64,000 bases of DNA from AP-15 sp963772965 (GTDB lineage Bacteria; Pseudomonadota; Alphaproteobacteria; ATCC43930; CGMCC-115725): positions 310,001-374,000 of the forward strand of contig CAVYZU010000013.1 of assembly GCA_963772965.1 (NCBI GenBank), written 5' to 3'. How positions within the stretch are numbered: position 1 is the first letter of the stretch; the number at the start of each line of letters is the position of its first letter. The position numbers and the translations under genes are program-made. Below are positions 36,312-44,635 of the stretch, piece by piece. The notes below the pieces were generated by a model. The model ran no database searches. It was not told where the DNA came from and saw only the letters and a program-made list of their open reading frames with translations.

Positions 36312-36668
36312 ACGTATCAGAAGCTCCTGCGAAAAATCCGAGGCTCTTTTTCGTTCATGGGCGACAGCGAATGCAGCAAGCCGAGCTTCCAGCATTATGT
36401 CGCTGAGCGGCTTGCTGGGTTCGAGCCGCGCGTGCCGGCAGGAGGCCTCGGGGTACCGACCGGCCCGATCGGGCTCGACGGCAAAGACGCGCTGATGTTC
36501 CCCGATTTCTACCGCAATGCGCTGGAAAACAACCCGTTCCGCAACACAATCCACATGCCGCCCCGGGTGTGCGTCGGCCCGATCCGCTACATCGGCCAAC
36601 AAATGCGGCGCGACATCAAAAACCTAAGGAGGCAATGGCGGCGGCAGACGCAGCGCATGTTCGTATGA
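36312..36668 (+). pseudogene. Cobalamin-independent methionine synthase II-like remnant
   Basis: An internal fragment reads MGDSECSKPSFQHYVAERLA, GPIGLDGKDALMFPDFYR and GPIRYIGQQMRRDIKNL, as in MetE-like (UROD/MetE fold) family II proteins. The N-terminal TGSLPRP strand and the zinc-site C-terminal half are missing. Near 36630 the family continuation KEAMAAADAAHV is in a neighbouring frame. It is a short dead piece between tex and the CmcJ-like gene. Confidence 0.65.
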
Positions 36669-36739
36669 CCGGAAAATCATGCGCTGGAAAATGGTGGCTC
36701 TGTGTGCCACGGTGAGACCGAAACAATCGGAGGTATGCG

Positions 36740-38017
36740 ATGAGCCCGCTCGATGTCGCCGACAACACGGTCGCGGACCCACACGACGGTACGGTCGCCT
36801 ATGTGCCGCCGCTTGAGCGCACGGCAGGACAGCCGGAGCCGATCGCAGCGCATGGCGGCCTGTCCTACATGGCGTTCGACCGCGACGGCGATGCGGGAAC
36901 CGCCAAGGCGCTCGAGGACGCGCTCGCGGAGATCGCTTCGGGCGAGAGCCAACGCGTTACCGACATGATCGACAAGGCGCCGCCGGGACCAATCAAGACC
37001 AAATGGGGCCTCGGGTTCCGCGACTACGACGAGTGCGTGAACTACATCCGCCAGTCGAACAGCATCAAAGCTCCGCCCGGCGGTGTGGCGCTGCCGCTGC
37101 CCTATACGGTGTACGAGCGGCCGAGCTACTCCGTCGTGCCGTCCAACGCGATCTGGCGGGACCCGGCGCGCGCCGAGACAGCCATGATCCTGCGCACGAA
37201 CGAGCGGGGCAACCGGCGCCGGGACCTCTATTTCCCGCAGGTACTGCGCGATGCGCGGCGGATCGGCGAGTACTACCCGGGCCTCTCGCCCAATAGCGCC
37301 GAATGCATGGACAAGCTCGGCGTGTCGCTGGCATATCTCGAGTCCAAGTGCTCGAACATCTACGATGCGGCGGAGGTGGAGCGGGTGTACTACCCGGAGA
37401 TCGAGAAGCTGCTGCTCGAGTTCTTCCCGGACGCGACCGATGCGCTGGTCTACAACCACGATGTCTTCGACAAGGACTACCAGGGCGACCGCACGGAAGA
37501 CCAGGACGGCAAGAACCCTGGTGTGAATGCGAATTACGCCAATCTGGTGCACAACGATCTGAACGACAACAGCGGCCGCGTGCGCTGCCGCGAGCTGCTG
37601 ACGAAGAACTTGCGTAATTTCGGGCGTCAGCAGCACTACACCGAGGAAGAGGCCGACGCGAAGATGTCGCGGCGGTTCATGTCCATCAACCTAGCCAAGC
37701 CGATCGAGACAGTCGAGCAGTTCCCCTTCGTGCTCTGCGCCTGGCCCTCTTTCGCCGACCAGCCCTACATCAACAACTACCGGGTCTACGACGACCGCGT
37801 CGGCGAGACGACCCGCTTCACCTACCGACCCGACCACGAGTGGTACTGGTTTCCCCGGCAGAAGCCGACCGAGGTCTCGATGCTCAAATGCTATGACTCG
37901 GTGACCGACGGCTCCGTCTCGCGCTGGTCTTTCCATACCGCTTGTGTTGACCCGACCGCGCCCTTGAATGCGCGATGCCGCAAGAATGTCGTGGTCCGGG
38001 CCTTCGTCTTCTTCTAG
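36740..38017 (+). CDS. CmcJ/NvfI-family oxidoreductase
   Basis: A 425-residue protein with GGAGG before the ATG. The C-terminal half has the family core: VHNDLNDNSGRVRCRELL, INLAKPIETVEQFPFVLCAW, HEWYWFPRQKPTEVSMLKCY and SFHTACVDPTAP, ending RAFVFF. This group includes the cephamycin 7-alpha-hydroxylase partner CmcJ and fungal Fe(II)/2-oxoglutarate enzymes such as NvfI. The N-terminal 150 residues are unusually long and have YVPPLERTAGQPEPI and FRDYDECVNYIRQ. Substrate unknown. Intact within a damaged region. Confidence 0.75.
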   Translation: MSPLDVADNTVADPHDGTVAYVPPLERTAGQPEPIAAHGGLSYMAFDRDGDAGTAKALEDALAEIASGESQRVTDMIDKAPPGPIKTKWGLGFRDYDECVNYIRQSNSIKAPPGGVALPLPYTVYERPSYSVVPSNAIWRDPARAETAMILRTNERGNRRRDLYFPQVLRDARRIGEYYPGLSPNSAECMDKLGVSLAYLESKCSNIYDAAEVERVYYPEIEKLLLEFFPDATDALVYNHDVFDKDYQGDRTEDQDGKNPGVNANYANLVHNDLNDNSGRVRCRELLTKNLRNFGRQQHYTEEEADAKMSRRFMSINLAKPIETVEQFPFVLCAWPSFADQPYINNYRVYDDRVGETTRFTYRPDHEWYWFPRQKPTEVSMLKCYDSVTDGSVSRWSFHTACVDPTAPLNARCRKNVVVRAFVFF

Positions 38018-38413
38018 GAAGACAGGAACAGGCAGCGGGCAGAGGAAGCCGATATCGGTGTCGTGATCCTTGACGAACGGATGACCGGTCCGGGCGCCAA
38101 GTCGGGGGCGAAGAGCCTCTGTGAACGTCCGCTTCTGGTATTACCCGAGCGGGCTGCTCATGGTCAGTTAGGGTCGTGAGCAGACGGCGGACCAGCGTTT
38201 GGCCGATGACCGTTATCGGCGCGATGCCGGCTGGGACGCCCGGGTCGCAACGACGCCACCGCCATCCAAGCGAACGGCGCCGCTCACAGCAATGCCGTGG
38301 CGCTGACCGCTAGTATCCAAGCCAGCTGCCAGTCAACTTTCATGATAGGCCCGGCGCAACCACTACCTTGGTAGCAAGGGGCTCAAATCGGCGATATCGA
38401 GAGCGACAAACAG
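38018..38413. other. Intergenic region without a recognised gene
   Basis: 396 bases between two convergent genes. Short frames are not supported, and no clear terminator hairpin with a T-run was seen. Confidence 0.4.
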
Positions 38414-38872
38414 TCACTCCCTGCCGGTGCGGCCGTGCCAGGGGTCCGGGCCCGGATCGCGTCCGGCTGCGACCTCGGCCAAGCGGCCGAGGTAATGGAC
38501 CCAGCCGTCTGCATGACCGGCGCATTGCTCGGCGTTGGATAGGCCGGTGTGGGTCAGGCGTAGCAAGGTTCCGTCCGGCGGCTGCTCGAGCAGATCGATC
38601 TCGACCAGGCTCGAGCCCGGTGGCACCTCCTCGCTGCCGTCCCAGCCAAAGCTGTAGGCCAGGCGATGCACCGGCACCACTTCGCGGAAGGAGCCGCGGG
38701 CGCAACGAGCCCCGGTGACATTGACGAGATAGAGCCCGCCCGGCTGCGGCTCTAACTGCGCCTCGGTTCCCATCCAGCGCAGGATTTTTTCCGGATCGGT
38801 CAGGAGGGCGAATACGGCGGCGGGCGGTGCTGGCATGTGCGTCTCGCGGCGGACGACGAGGGTCTCTTGCAT
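38414..38872 (-). CDS. SRPBCC/AHSA1 family protein
   Basis: A 152-residue START-like protein: RRETHMPAPPAAVFALLTDP, KILRWMGTEAQLEPQPGGLY, GSFREVVPVHRLAYSFGW, LVEIDLLEQPPDGTLLRLTH and GWVHYLGRLAEVAAG. This is the Aha1-C-terminal type hydrophobic-pocket fold, used for ligand binding or as an ArsR-linked partner. No ArsR gene is adjacent. It is divergent from the broken cyclase gene. Confidence 0.85.
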   Translation of the reverse strand: MQETLVVRRETHMPAPPAAVFALLTDPEKILRWMGTEAQLEPQPGGLYLVNVTGARCARGSFREVVPVHRLAYSFGWDGSEEVPPGSSLVEIDLLEQPPDGTLLRLTHTGLSNAEQCAGHADGWVHYLGRLAEVAAGRDPGPDPWHGRTGRE

Positions 38873-39029
38873 CGGTCTCTCGCATGGTTGCGATGGCCTG
38901 CCCCGCCTCCCGCGGAGGATCGACTGGCGGCGAGTCGCGACCTCGCCCCTAAAATAGGCCACGCGGTCTATTTGCGCCGTCGCCCCGGCGCCGATGACAG
39001 GGCAGGGACTGTGGCGGCATGATCGCGGC

Positions 39030-39999
39030 ATGGATCTGCCAATGGATTCACTAATGAATCTGCCCGCGCCTCTCGCCTGGCTGGTGGACGAGGCCGGCGC
39101 CTCGCCAGGCCCGGACCGGTTCCTGGCCGAACTCGGCGCCCTGCTGCTGACCGACGGTCTGCCGCTGGCCGGCGGCGCCCTGACGCTCGCGGTGCCGCAT
39201 CCGATCATCGCTCGTCGCACTTGGCTGTGGCAGGCGGAGACCGGCGCGGTGATCGAGGCGCTGGGCTTCGCCGCCAGTCCACTCAGCCAAGCTCCACTCA
39301 GCCACGCCGGGCGAGACTGGTTGGCCCGGCTCGGCCCGGTGCAGGAGAACACGGTCGGCCCAGGGGGAACGAATTCACGGGCCTGACGGGCCAGTGCTGG
39401 GCTGGGCCGGGACCCGGCCGTTCGGCCCCGCCGAGGCTGGCCGGCTGCGCCAGGTGGCGCGTTTCGCCGTGGCGCCGTTAGCCGCCGTCGCCGCCCGGGC
39501 GACGACGTTGGCAGCGCTGCTCGAGGCCTATCTCGGCCGGCGCAGTGCCGCCCGGGTGCAGGCTGGGGCGCTGCGCGGCGGCACCGGGGAGACCATCCGC
39601 GCGGCACTGCTCTGCGCCGATCTGCGCGACTTCACCGCCCTGTCCGAGGCCTGCGAGGCGGCGCTGCGCGCGGTCATCGCCGCCCGCGCCGGCATGTCCC
39701 ATTTCGATACGATACGGCAGTCGCAGGGGCTGCCTCCGCTGCCCTTCGGCGCGGCGCTGCATCTCGGTGAGATACTGTGGGGCAATATCGGTGCTGCCGA
39801 TCGCCTGGACTTCACTGCCATCGGCCCTGCGGTCAACCTGGTCAGCCGGCTGGAAGGACTCTGCCGGCCGCTCGGGAAGTGGGTGCTGATCTCGGGCGCG
39901 GTCGCCGCCGAGACCACCATACCGCTGGCGCCACTGGGCCAACACGTGCTGCGCGGGATTGCAGCGCCCTGCCGCGTCTTCACCTTGCCGGATGCGTGA
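39030..39999 (+). pseudogene. Class III adenylate/guanylate cyclase, frameshifted and internally deleted
   Basis: The N-terminal sensor part (PDRFLAELGALLLTDGLPL and IARRTWLWQAETG) is in one frame to 39386. The cyclase domain (LEAYLGRRSAARVQAG, ALLCADLRDFTALSE, GAALHLGEILWGNIG and LDFTAIGPAVNLVSRLE) is in another frame from 39394. Between LRDFTALSE and the FGAALHLGE strand, a family cyclase has ~70-80 residues that include the second metal-binding Asp in a FIGDG-type motif; here about half is gone and the second Asp is absent. Catalysis is therefore not expected. Confidence 0.75.
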
Positions 40000-40083
40000 G
40001 CGGCGCGTCACCGGCGTATTAGGCCGCATGGTATCCGCGAGCCAACGGTGCAGAGCCGCCGCCAGCCGCCGCCCAGGCGGGGT

Positions 40084-41236
40084 TCAGGCCTTGCGGCGAG
40101 CGCAGAGCAGGCCGAGCAGGCCGGCGCCAAGGACGGCGATCGAAGTGGGCTCGGGTACGCTCGCCGGAATCGAGCCAGGCAGGAAGGCGGCCGATAGGTC
40201 GGTCGCGCCGCAGGACGCCAGCTGGCAGCTGGTCCCAAAGATTTCCTGATCTGTCAGCAAGCTGCCGCTGTGCGTGACTACCTCGGTCACGTCAAAGGCG
40301 TTGCCGATTGCATCCTTGGAGATGATGATCTCCGGGATGGCATAGGCCGTGGTGTCGCCGCCTTCGCTCTCGTCGTTCCAGATCTCGATCATGGCCGTGC
40401 CATTCTGGAAGGCACTGGTCGCCTCGATCTCTGGCACGATGATCGACAGGAAGTTGTCACCCTGCGCAACGGCTGCCTGGTCGCCGGTGTAAAGCGTCCC
40501 GTTGTAGTTGAACCCGCCGCTCAGCGCGCTGTGCATGTCGTTGTACTGGTCAGGCGTGATCCAGTTGTATTGCGCATAGGTATTGTTCGCCAAGTCGGTC
40601 ATCAGTTGGGCGAAGGTCTTGACGTTGAGATTCTGGCTGTCGGTGAAGAACGCCTGCGGATTGTGCTTCGGGGCGTAGTTATATTGCAGGGTGCCGTTAT
40701 ACGGGTTGGGCGTCACGGTCACGCCGCTCGGCGCGGTGCCGCCGGTGCCCGACGCGCTAACCAGGGACGACGTCGAGTACTGGACGTCTTCCTGGTAGGT
40801 ATTCCAGCTGATGCCCTTCGCCGTCAGCTGTCCGTTGAAACTCGGCGCGCTGATCACGTTGGGGTAGGACCCGGTACCGGGATCGGAGTCGCCAAACACG
40901 CCGAAATTCGAGCCGCCGTTCTGCCAGATGTAGTTCGGCTCGGACGGGTGGACACCGGGAGCGACATTGGTCATCTGCGAGAAATAGGAGGTGTACTGCG
41001 CGTTCGGGTTGCCTGGCGTGACCAGGCTGTTGAGGTATGGCGCGGCCGGGTTACCCAGAAGCTGCTGGGGTGAGCTAGTCGGATTGGGCTGGGTGAAGTT
41101 GTGGTTTTCCAGGGCGATCGTGAACACCGTCTGGATCGGCGCGGCATGGGCGCCCCCCAACCATCCCAGCCGCGGCGAGCGCGCCAACAAGGGGTAACTT
41201 CCAGCGACGTGCTGATTTCAGTTGCATGCGGCCCAT
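40084..41236 (-). pseudogene. PEP-CTERM phosphoesterase-like exported protein, signal peptide out of frame
   Basis: The main frame encodes ~360 residues: IQTVFTIALENHNFT, FSQMTNVAPGVHPSEPNYIW, a Ser/Gly/Asn-rich centre, EIWNDESEGGDTTAY, and a PEP-CTERM tail (VPEPTSIAVLGAGLLGLL then RRK). It resembles the phosphoesterase (acid phosphatase/phospholipase C-like) family. The natural start, ATG 41236 with AAGGGA upstream, begins MGRMQLKSARRWKLPLVGAL, a good signal peptide, but in the neighbouring frame. The frames meet at a G6 run (41153-41158), where one G fewer would restore a GGAHAAPIQ cleavage site. Exosortase processing is expected if the frame is real. Confidence 0.7.
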
Positions 41237-41596
41237 GGCGTGATCCCTTGCTGTTATTTCAACGTTAAAATTTGCCCAGCCACCGTGACATCCGAATGAC
41301 GGAGGCGCGATGAATCGATGACAGTCCGCGCGTCACGGTTGGGGCCAACTGCGACCATCTGCGACGCCGCCGGAAATCGGTACGGGCAGCGGGCATGCGT
41401 CGCGGGGAGTGTAGGTGGTCGGCAGCCGCTGAGGGGGCTCGTGGCAGCGGCGCCGTCAGGCCATCGCGATCGTGCCGCGGATCGAGCAGGAACAGACCCG
41501 CAGCCCTGGCACGACCTCTGTCGGAGATCTGTCACGCGAGAGGGGCTCAGGCCTCAGGGCCGAGCTTAATCCCTACGCATGCTCCCACCAGCACGG
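41237..41596. other. Intergenic region upstream of the DUF932 cassette
   Basis: 360 bases, no supported gene. A hairpin (GGGCTCAGGCC/GGCCGAGC) lies near 41543-41566. The promoter of the cassette probably sits here. Confidence 0.4.
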
Positions 41597-41664
41597 CCTC
41601 TCACCCTCACGAGCAGAAGCGTGTCGGGGATGAGGCGTCAGGAAGGGCACCCCGCCCCTCCTGA
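41597..41664 (+). promoter_or_regulatory. Twin-hairpin leader, unit 1
   Basis: Hairpin A: CTCACCCTCACG paired with CGTG and GGGGATGAG around AGCAGAAG. Linker GCGTC. Hairpin B: TCAGGA...TCCTGA (41638-41664) with inner GGG/CCC. AAGGAG follows and the DUF932 ATG is 17 bases past hairpin B. The same layout recurs before three more start codons in the next 2 kb. Confidence 0.6.
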
Positions 41665-41681
41665 TCTGAAAGGAGATCACA

Positions 41682-42794
41682 ATGACCACCACTCTGACCC
41701 AAGCGTCGCAACAGTGGATCAGCCGTCCCGCCGACGAGCGCTTTACCAGCCTCATCGACATGCAGGCCTTTAAAAGCCGCATCCGGGACAACTCGGCAAC
41801 CCAGGTCATCAGCAGCCGCAATTTGCAGCTCCAGCCTTCGGGAGAGAGCGCGCACGCCCTGCAGATCCTCGGACCGAACGGCGTCCCCGCGGCAGCGACG
41901 CATTGGTCGTTTGGGCAATTGTGCAGTTTCGCCAGCCCCGGCAACTCGCCGGCCAGCTATTTCCGCGAGACCAGAATGCCCGCCCCGGTGATTGCGGATT
42001 GCTTGAATTACAATCTGCGCTTCACCCGCAGTATCGAAGATATCGGCGTCCTGCTCACCCGGGACGACGAGATCAACGAGCTGCGCTCCGTCAATGGCCC
42101 CAACTACGGCCGCGTCTATGACGCCGATGTGGTTGATGCGCTCGTCTCTCGTTTTGGCGACGGCGTCACTGGCCAATGGCGGGTTCCGGGCGAGTTCGGC
42201 ACCAACGTGACGGTCACCCAGGCCAACACGACGTTGTTTGCGAGCGATCGCGACATGTTCGTGTTCCTGGCAGACGAGGACAACCGCATCGAGATCCCCA
42301 ACCGGCGGGCCGGCAAGTTCGGCTCGTTCGCCCGGGGCTTCTTTGTGTGGAACTCCGAAGTGGGCAAAACCACGCTCAGCGCCGGCTTCTTTCTCTTCGA
42401 TTACGTCTGCTGCAACCGGATCGTCTGGGGTGCAGACCAATACACCGAAGTGCGCATCCGCCATACCAAGGGTGCGCCCGACCGGTGGCTCGAAGAGGTC
42501 ACACCCATCCTCGACGAATACAGCCAGGCGAGCGCCAACCCGGTGATCGAGGCGATCGAGCATGCCCGGGAGAAACGCCTGGGCGATGAGCTCGATACGT
42601 TCCTCGCTACCCGCTTTGGCAAAAGCATGGTCCCAGCTCTCAACGCCATCCATCAGACCGAAGAGGGTCGGCCGATCGAAACCCTGTGGGACGTCACGTC
42701 AGCCGCCACGGCATATGCTCGTTCGCTCAACAACAATGACAAGCGGATCGAGATCGAACGCGCCGCCGGCGAAGTGCTGAAACTCGCCGCCTAA
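41682..42794 (+). CDS. DUF932 domain-containing protein
   Basis: A 370-residue protein of the DUF932 (phage/plasmid-like, TIGR03299-related) family: RFTSLIDMQAFKSRI, ATHWSFGQLCSFASPGNSPA, LNYNLRFTRSIEDIGVLL, YGRVYDADVVDALVSRFGDG, TLFASDRDMFVFLADEDN and RGFFVWNSEVGKTTLSAGFF. The family is common on plasmids, phages and integrative elements but has no established activity. It heads a cassette of five genes with repeated leader hairpins and is preceded by AAGGAG. Length and motifs look intact. Confidence 0.85.
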   Translation: MTTTLTQASQQWISRPADERFTSLIDMQAFKSRIRDNSATQVISSRNLQLQPSGESAHALQILGPNGVPAAATHWSFGQLCSFASPGNSPASYFRETRMPAPVIADCLNYNLRFTRSIEDIGVLLTRDDEINELRSVNGPNYGRVYDADVVDALVSRFGDGVTGQWRVPGEFGTNVTVTQANTTLFASDRDMFVFLADEDNRIEIPNRRAGKFGSFARGFFVWNSEVGKTTLSAGFFLFDYVCCNRIVWGADQYTEVRIRHTKGAPDRWLEEVTPILDEYSQASANPVIEAIEHAREKRLGDELDTFLATRFGKSMVPALNAIHQTEEGRPIETLWDVTSAATAYARSLNNNDKRIEIERAAGEVLKLAA

Positions 42795-42800
42795 CCCAAG

Positions 42801-42858
42801 CCTCACCCCAGCTGACAGAAGTCGGCCGGGGTTGAGGCGTCGAGGCATTTCGTCTCGA
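42801..42858 (+). promoter_or_regulatory. Twin-hairpin leader, unit 2
   Basis: Hairpin A: CCTCACCCC and GCTGAC paired with GTCGGC and GGGGTTGAGG around loop AGAA (42801-42837). Linker CGTC. Hairpin B: TCGAG/CTCGA around GCATTTCGT (42840-42858). AAGGAA follows and the next ATG is 11 bases past the hairpin. Confidence 0.65.
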
Positions 42859-42869
42859 AGGAACGTGCC

Positions 42870-43082
42870 ATGAACATCTTCAAACTCGATGCGGTGCGTC
42901 GACACACGCGCCGCGAGCTGAATCCTGCCCAAGCGCGGACCCTGGTCGTCAGCGCCAATCTCTCGGTGCTAAAGGCCCAGGCCGCCGCCCTGTCATTGCA
43001 TCCCTGGCTCAATAAGCCCGAGGAATGGTTGCAGCTCGAAGCCTGTCTCGTCCTGATCGAGGAGAGACGGCGTGGACGCTGA
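42870..43082 (+). CDS. Small conserved protein of the DUF932 cassette
   Basis: A 70-residue basic protein, MNIFKLDAVRRHTRRELNPA, with LVVSANLSVLKAQAAALSLH and a C-terminal EERRRGR. Not recognised. Its start is set by the twin-hairpin leader and AAGGAA. Its last codons overlap the GTG start of the next gene by 11 bases, which suggests translational coupling. Confidence 0.6.
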   Translation: MNIFKLDAVRRHTRRELNPAQARTLVVSANLSVLKAQAAALSLHPWLNKPEEWLQLEACLVLIEERRRGR

Positions 43083-43308
43083 GCTCAACCTCGGTGTCGA
43101 TACTGCCGACAAGGTGGCCGACATCCTCAATGCCGCAGCCAGCGCCTATCGAGCGATTGCGATCGAGGTCTCGTCCGTCTGGACGGATCGGCATATCCCA
43201 ATGATCTGGGCCGAGATCGCCGGCGAGCTCGATATCGCCGCCTGGAAGATCGCCGAGATCGTCAAGCACCGGCTCGATCCACGGCATTCCCCAAACCTCA
43301 GGAAATAG
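43072..43308 (+). CDS. Small protein translationally coupled to its upstream neighbour
   Basis: A 78-residue acidic protein from a GTG start inside the previous gene: DAELNLGVDTADKVADIL, YRAIAIEVSSVWTDRHIPMI and ELDIAAWKIAEIVKHRLD. Function unknown. It is the only gene of the cassette without its own hairpin leader, as expected for a gene that overlaps the previous one. Confidence 0.55.
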   Translation: MDAELNLGVDTADKVADILNAAASAYRAIAIEVSSVWTDRHIPMIWAEIAGELDIAAWKIAEIVKHRLDPRHSPNLRK

Positions 43309-43311
43309 TCT

Positions 43312-43367
43312 CTCACCCCCGTTGGCAGCAGCTGGCGGGGGTCGGGGCGTCGGAGCACCCCCGCTCC
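43312..43367 (+). promoter_or_regulatory. Twin-hairpin leader, unit 3
   Basis: Hairpin A: CCCCCGTTGGC paired with GCTGGCGGGGG around loop AGCA (43316-43341). Linker GGGGCGTC. Hairpin B: GGAGC/GCTCC (43352-43367). GGAG follows and the next ATG is 15 bases past the hairpin. Confidence 0.65.
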
Positions 43368-43382
43368 AATGGAGAAACCGAC

Positions 43383-43580
43383 ATGAGCGATTTCCTCGTC
43401 GCCGATCATGGCTCGATCATCGCAATCGTGCCGCTCACCGCAGCTGCCAGCAAATGCCTCGACGCCAATATCGCCACCGAGCCCTGGCAATGGCTGGGTG
43501 GCGCGCTCTGCGTCGACCACCGCTATTCCCGCGGTCTCACTGATGCGATTGCAGCGGAAGGTTTTGACCTCGGCATCTGA
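43383..43580 (+). CDS. Small plasmid/ICE-type hypothetical protein
   Basis: A 65-residue protein: MSDFLVADHGSIIAIVPLTA, WQWLGGALCVDHRYSRGL, EGFDLGI. Short proteins with the same DHGSI start and the GGAL.V(D/E)HRY motif are recurrent in alphaproteobacterial mobile elements, function unknown. ATG with GGAG eight bases upstream. Confidence 0.65.
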   Translation: MSDFLVADHGSIIAIVPLTAAASKCLDANIATEPWQWLGGALCVDHRYSRGLTDAIAAEGFDLGI

Positions 43581-43588
43581 CCGGCCTC

Positions 43589-43646
43589 CTCGACCTCGAC
43601 GTGCAGCAGCATGCCGGGGCCGAGCCGTCGGGACATTTCGTCCCGA
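43589..43646 (+). promoter_or_regulatory. Twin-hairpin leader, unit 4
   Basis: Hairpin A: CTCG, CCTCG and CGTGC paired with GCATG, CGGGG and CGAG around loop AGCA (43589-43624). Linker CCGTC. Hairpin B: TCGGGAC/GTCCCGA around ATTTC (43628-43646). TGGAG follows; the next ATG is 14 bases past the hairpin. Hairpin B shares CATTTCGT with unit 2. Confidence 0.65.
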
Positions 43647-43660
43647 TGGAGCTTTGTTTA

Positions 43661-44186
43661 ATGAAAGTCCATTTTATCCCCGTATCGCACAACGCGAAGA
43701 CCGGGCCCATTCCCGTCGCGATCACCGAGCGGGAATCATGCTGGCCGGGCTGTGCGCTCTACGAGAACGGCTGCTACGCCAAAGCCGGCGCTCTGGCGGT
43801 GCGCTGGGACCGCGTGTCTCACGGCACCGCCGGCAGCTCGTGGTCGAGTTCTGCGCCAAAATCGCGGCACTTCGGACCGGTCGCTTGGCCGCCGTGCAAT
43901 TCGCCACCGGTTCAAACGGCAAAAGGACCTATGGGCTGAAACGATTGGCGACTGGCGTGACCGCACGACGTCATTGCCACGGCACACACCGACCGGCAGG
44001 CGGATTGCGGTCTGTCCGGCGACCTACTCGGATGCCACTTGCAAGAGTTGCGGCATCTGTGCCCGTGTTCGCGACACGGTGATCGGGTTCCCGGCCCACG
44101 GCGCCTGGCGCAAGGTCGAAGCCGCCACCGCAGCCGCGATGTGCCGGTCGGCCACAGCTGGGCCTTTCGTGATCATCGCACAATGA
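43661..44186 (+). pseudogene. DUF7227-like protein, frameshifted with internal deletion
   Basis: Three frames carry pieces of one protein: MKVHFIPVSHNAKTGPIPV and GCYAKAGALAVRWDRVS in the first, VEFCAKIAALRTGRL in the second, and CPATYSDATCKSCGICARV with DTVIGFPAHGAWRKV in the third. The N-terminus and the Cys-rich C-terminus are typical of a plasmid-associated family found with DUF932 genes, but ~80-100 central residues are missing. The gene is dead, though its twin-hairpin leader is well preserved. Confidence 0.65.
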
Positions 44187-44221
44187 CGGATGTTATCGCT
44201 GCCGAAACACTAGCAGCCTGA

Positions 44222-44263
44222 CGCCTTGACCCTCCAGATCTGCCGGTCCGGAGGGTCGAGGCG
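44222..44263 (+). repeat. Single-hairpin relic of the leader, unit 5
   Basis: A strong stem, CGCCTTGACCCTCC paired with GGAGGGTCGAGGCG, in the place of hairpin A and with the same GAGGCGT 3' boundary. Hairpin B and a following gene are absent. It precedes the terminator, so a gene was probably lost here. Confidence 0.5.
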
Positions 44264-44293
44264 TTAGAAACAGTCAACTGATCATCGCAACAA

Positions 44294-44326
44294 CCCCGCT
44301 CGGCTGCGCGCCCGGCGGGGTTTTTT
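44294..44326 (+). terminator. Rho-independent terminator closing the cassette
   Basis: CCCCGC paired with GCGGGG across a GC-rich loop, followed by TTTTTT. It lies 110 bases past the last cassette gene. Confidence 0.8.
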
Positions 44327-44635
44327 GGCTTTTGGTGGAAGCTGTGGTTCCGTTGCGTTATTGCGGGGTAGCCGTGAGTATCGAGTTCGCGGAGATGCGG
44401 ACGTTCCAAGCGCACGGCTCAGCCGACCCTTCTCGGCCACCCAGCCATCGTGGTGAAAACTGCTCTTCTTGCTCCACAACCAGCATCTTCCCCTGACCTG
44501 TTCTGTCTTCTTCTCGCACGCTGGCTCCTACGCGCATGCGGCTAATGATTGCTTCAGCGGCGATTTCTCGCGCCTGCGAAGGGGCGCTTGAGTGACCAAT
44601 GGCGTTTTCCGCAATGGCGGTGCGAGCGGGCTCGG
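44327..44635. other. Intergenic region without a recognised gene
   Basis: 309 bases between the cassette terminator and the TPR gene fragment; no supported frame. Confidence 0.4.

Noticed and set aside
36677..37636. A 319-codon open frame antisense to the CmcJ/NvfI-like gene
   Set aside because: Val/Arg/His-rich shadow of a gene with clear motifs on the plus strand; no start signal.
41597..44263. CRISPR array in the repeated hairpin region
   Set aside because: The repeats are imperfect, differ in stem sequence, are separated by genes of 200-1100 bases, and no cas genes are present.
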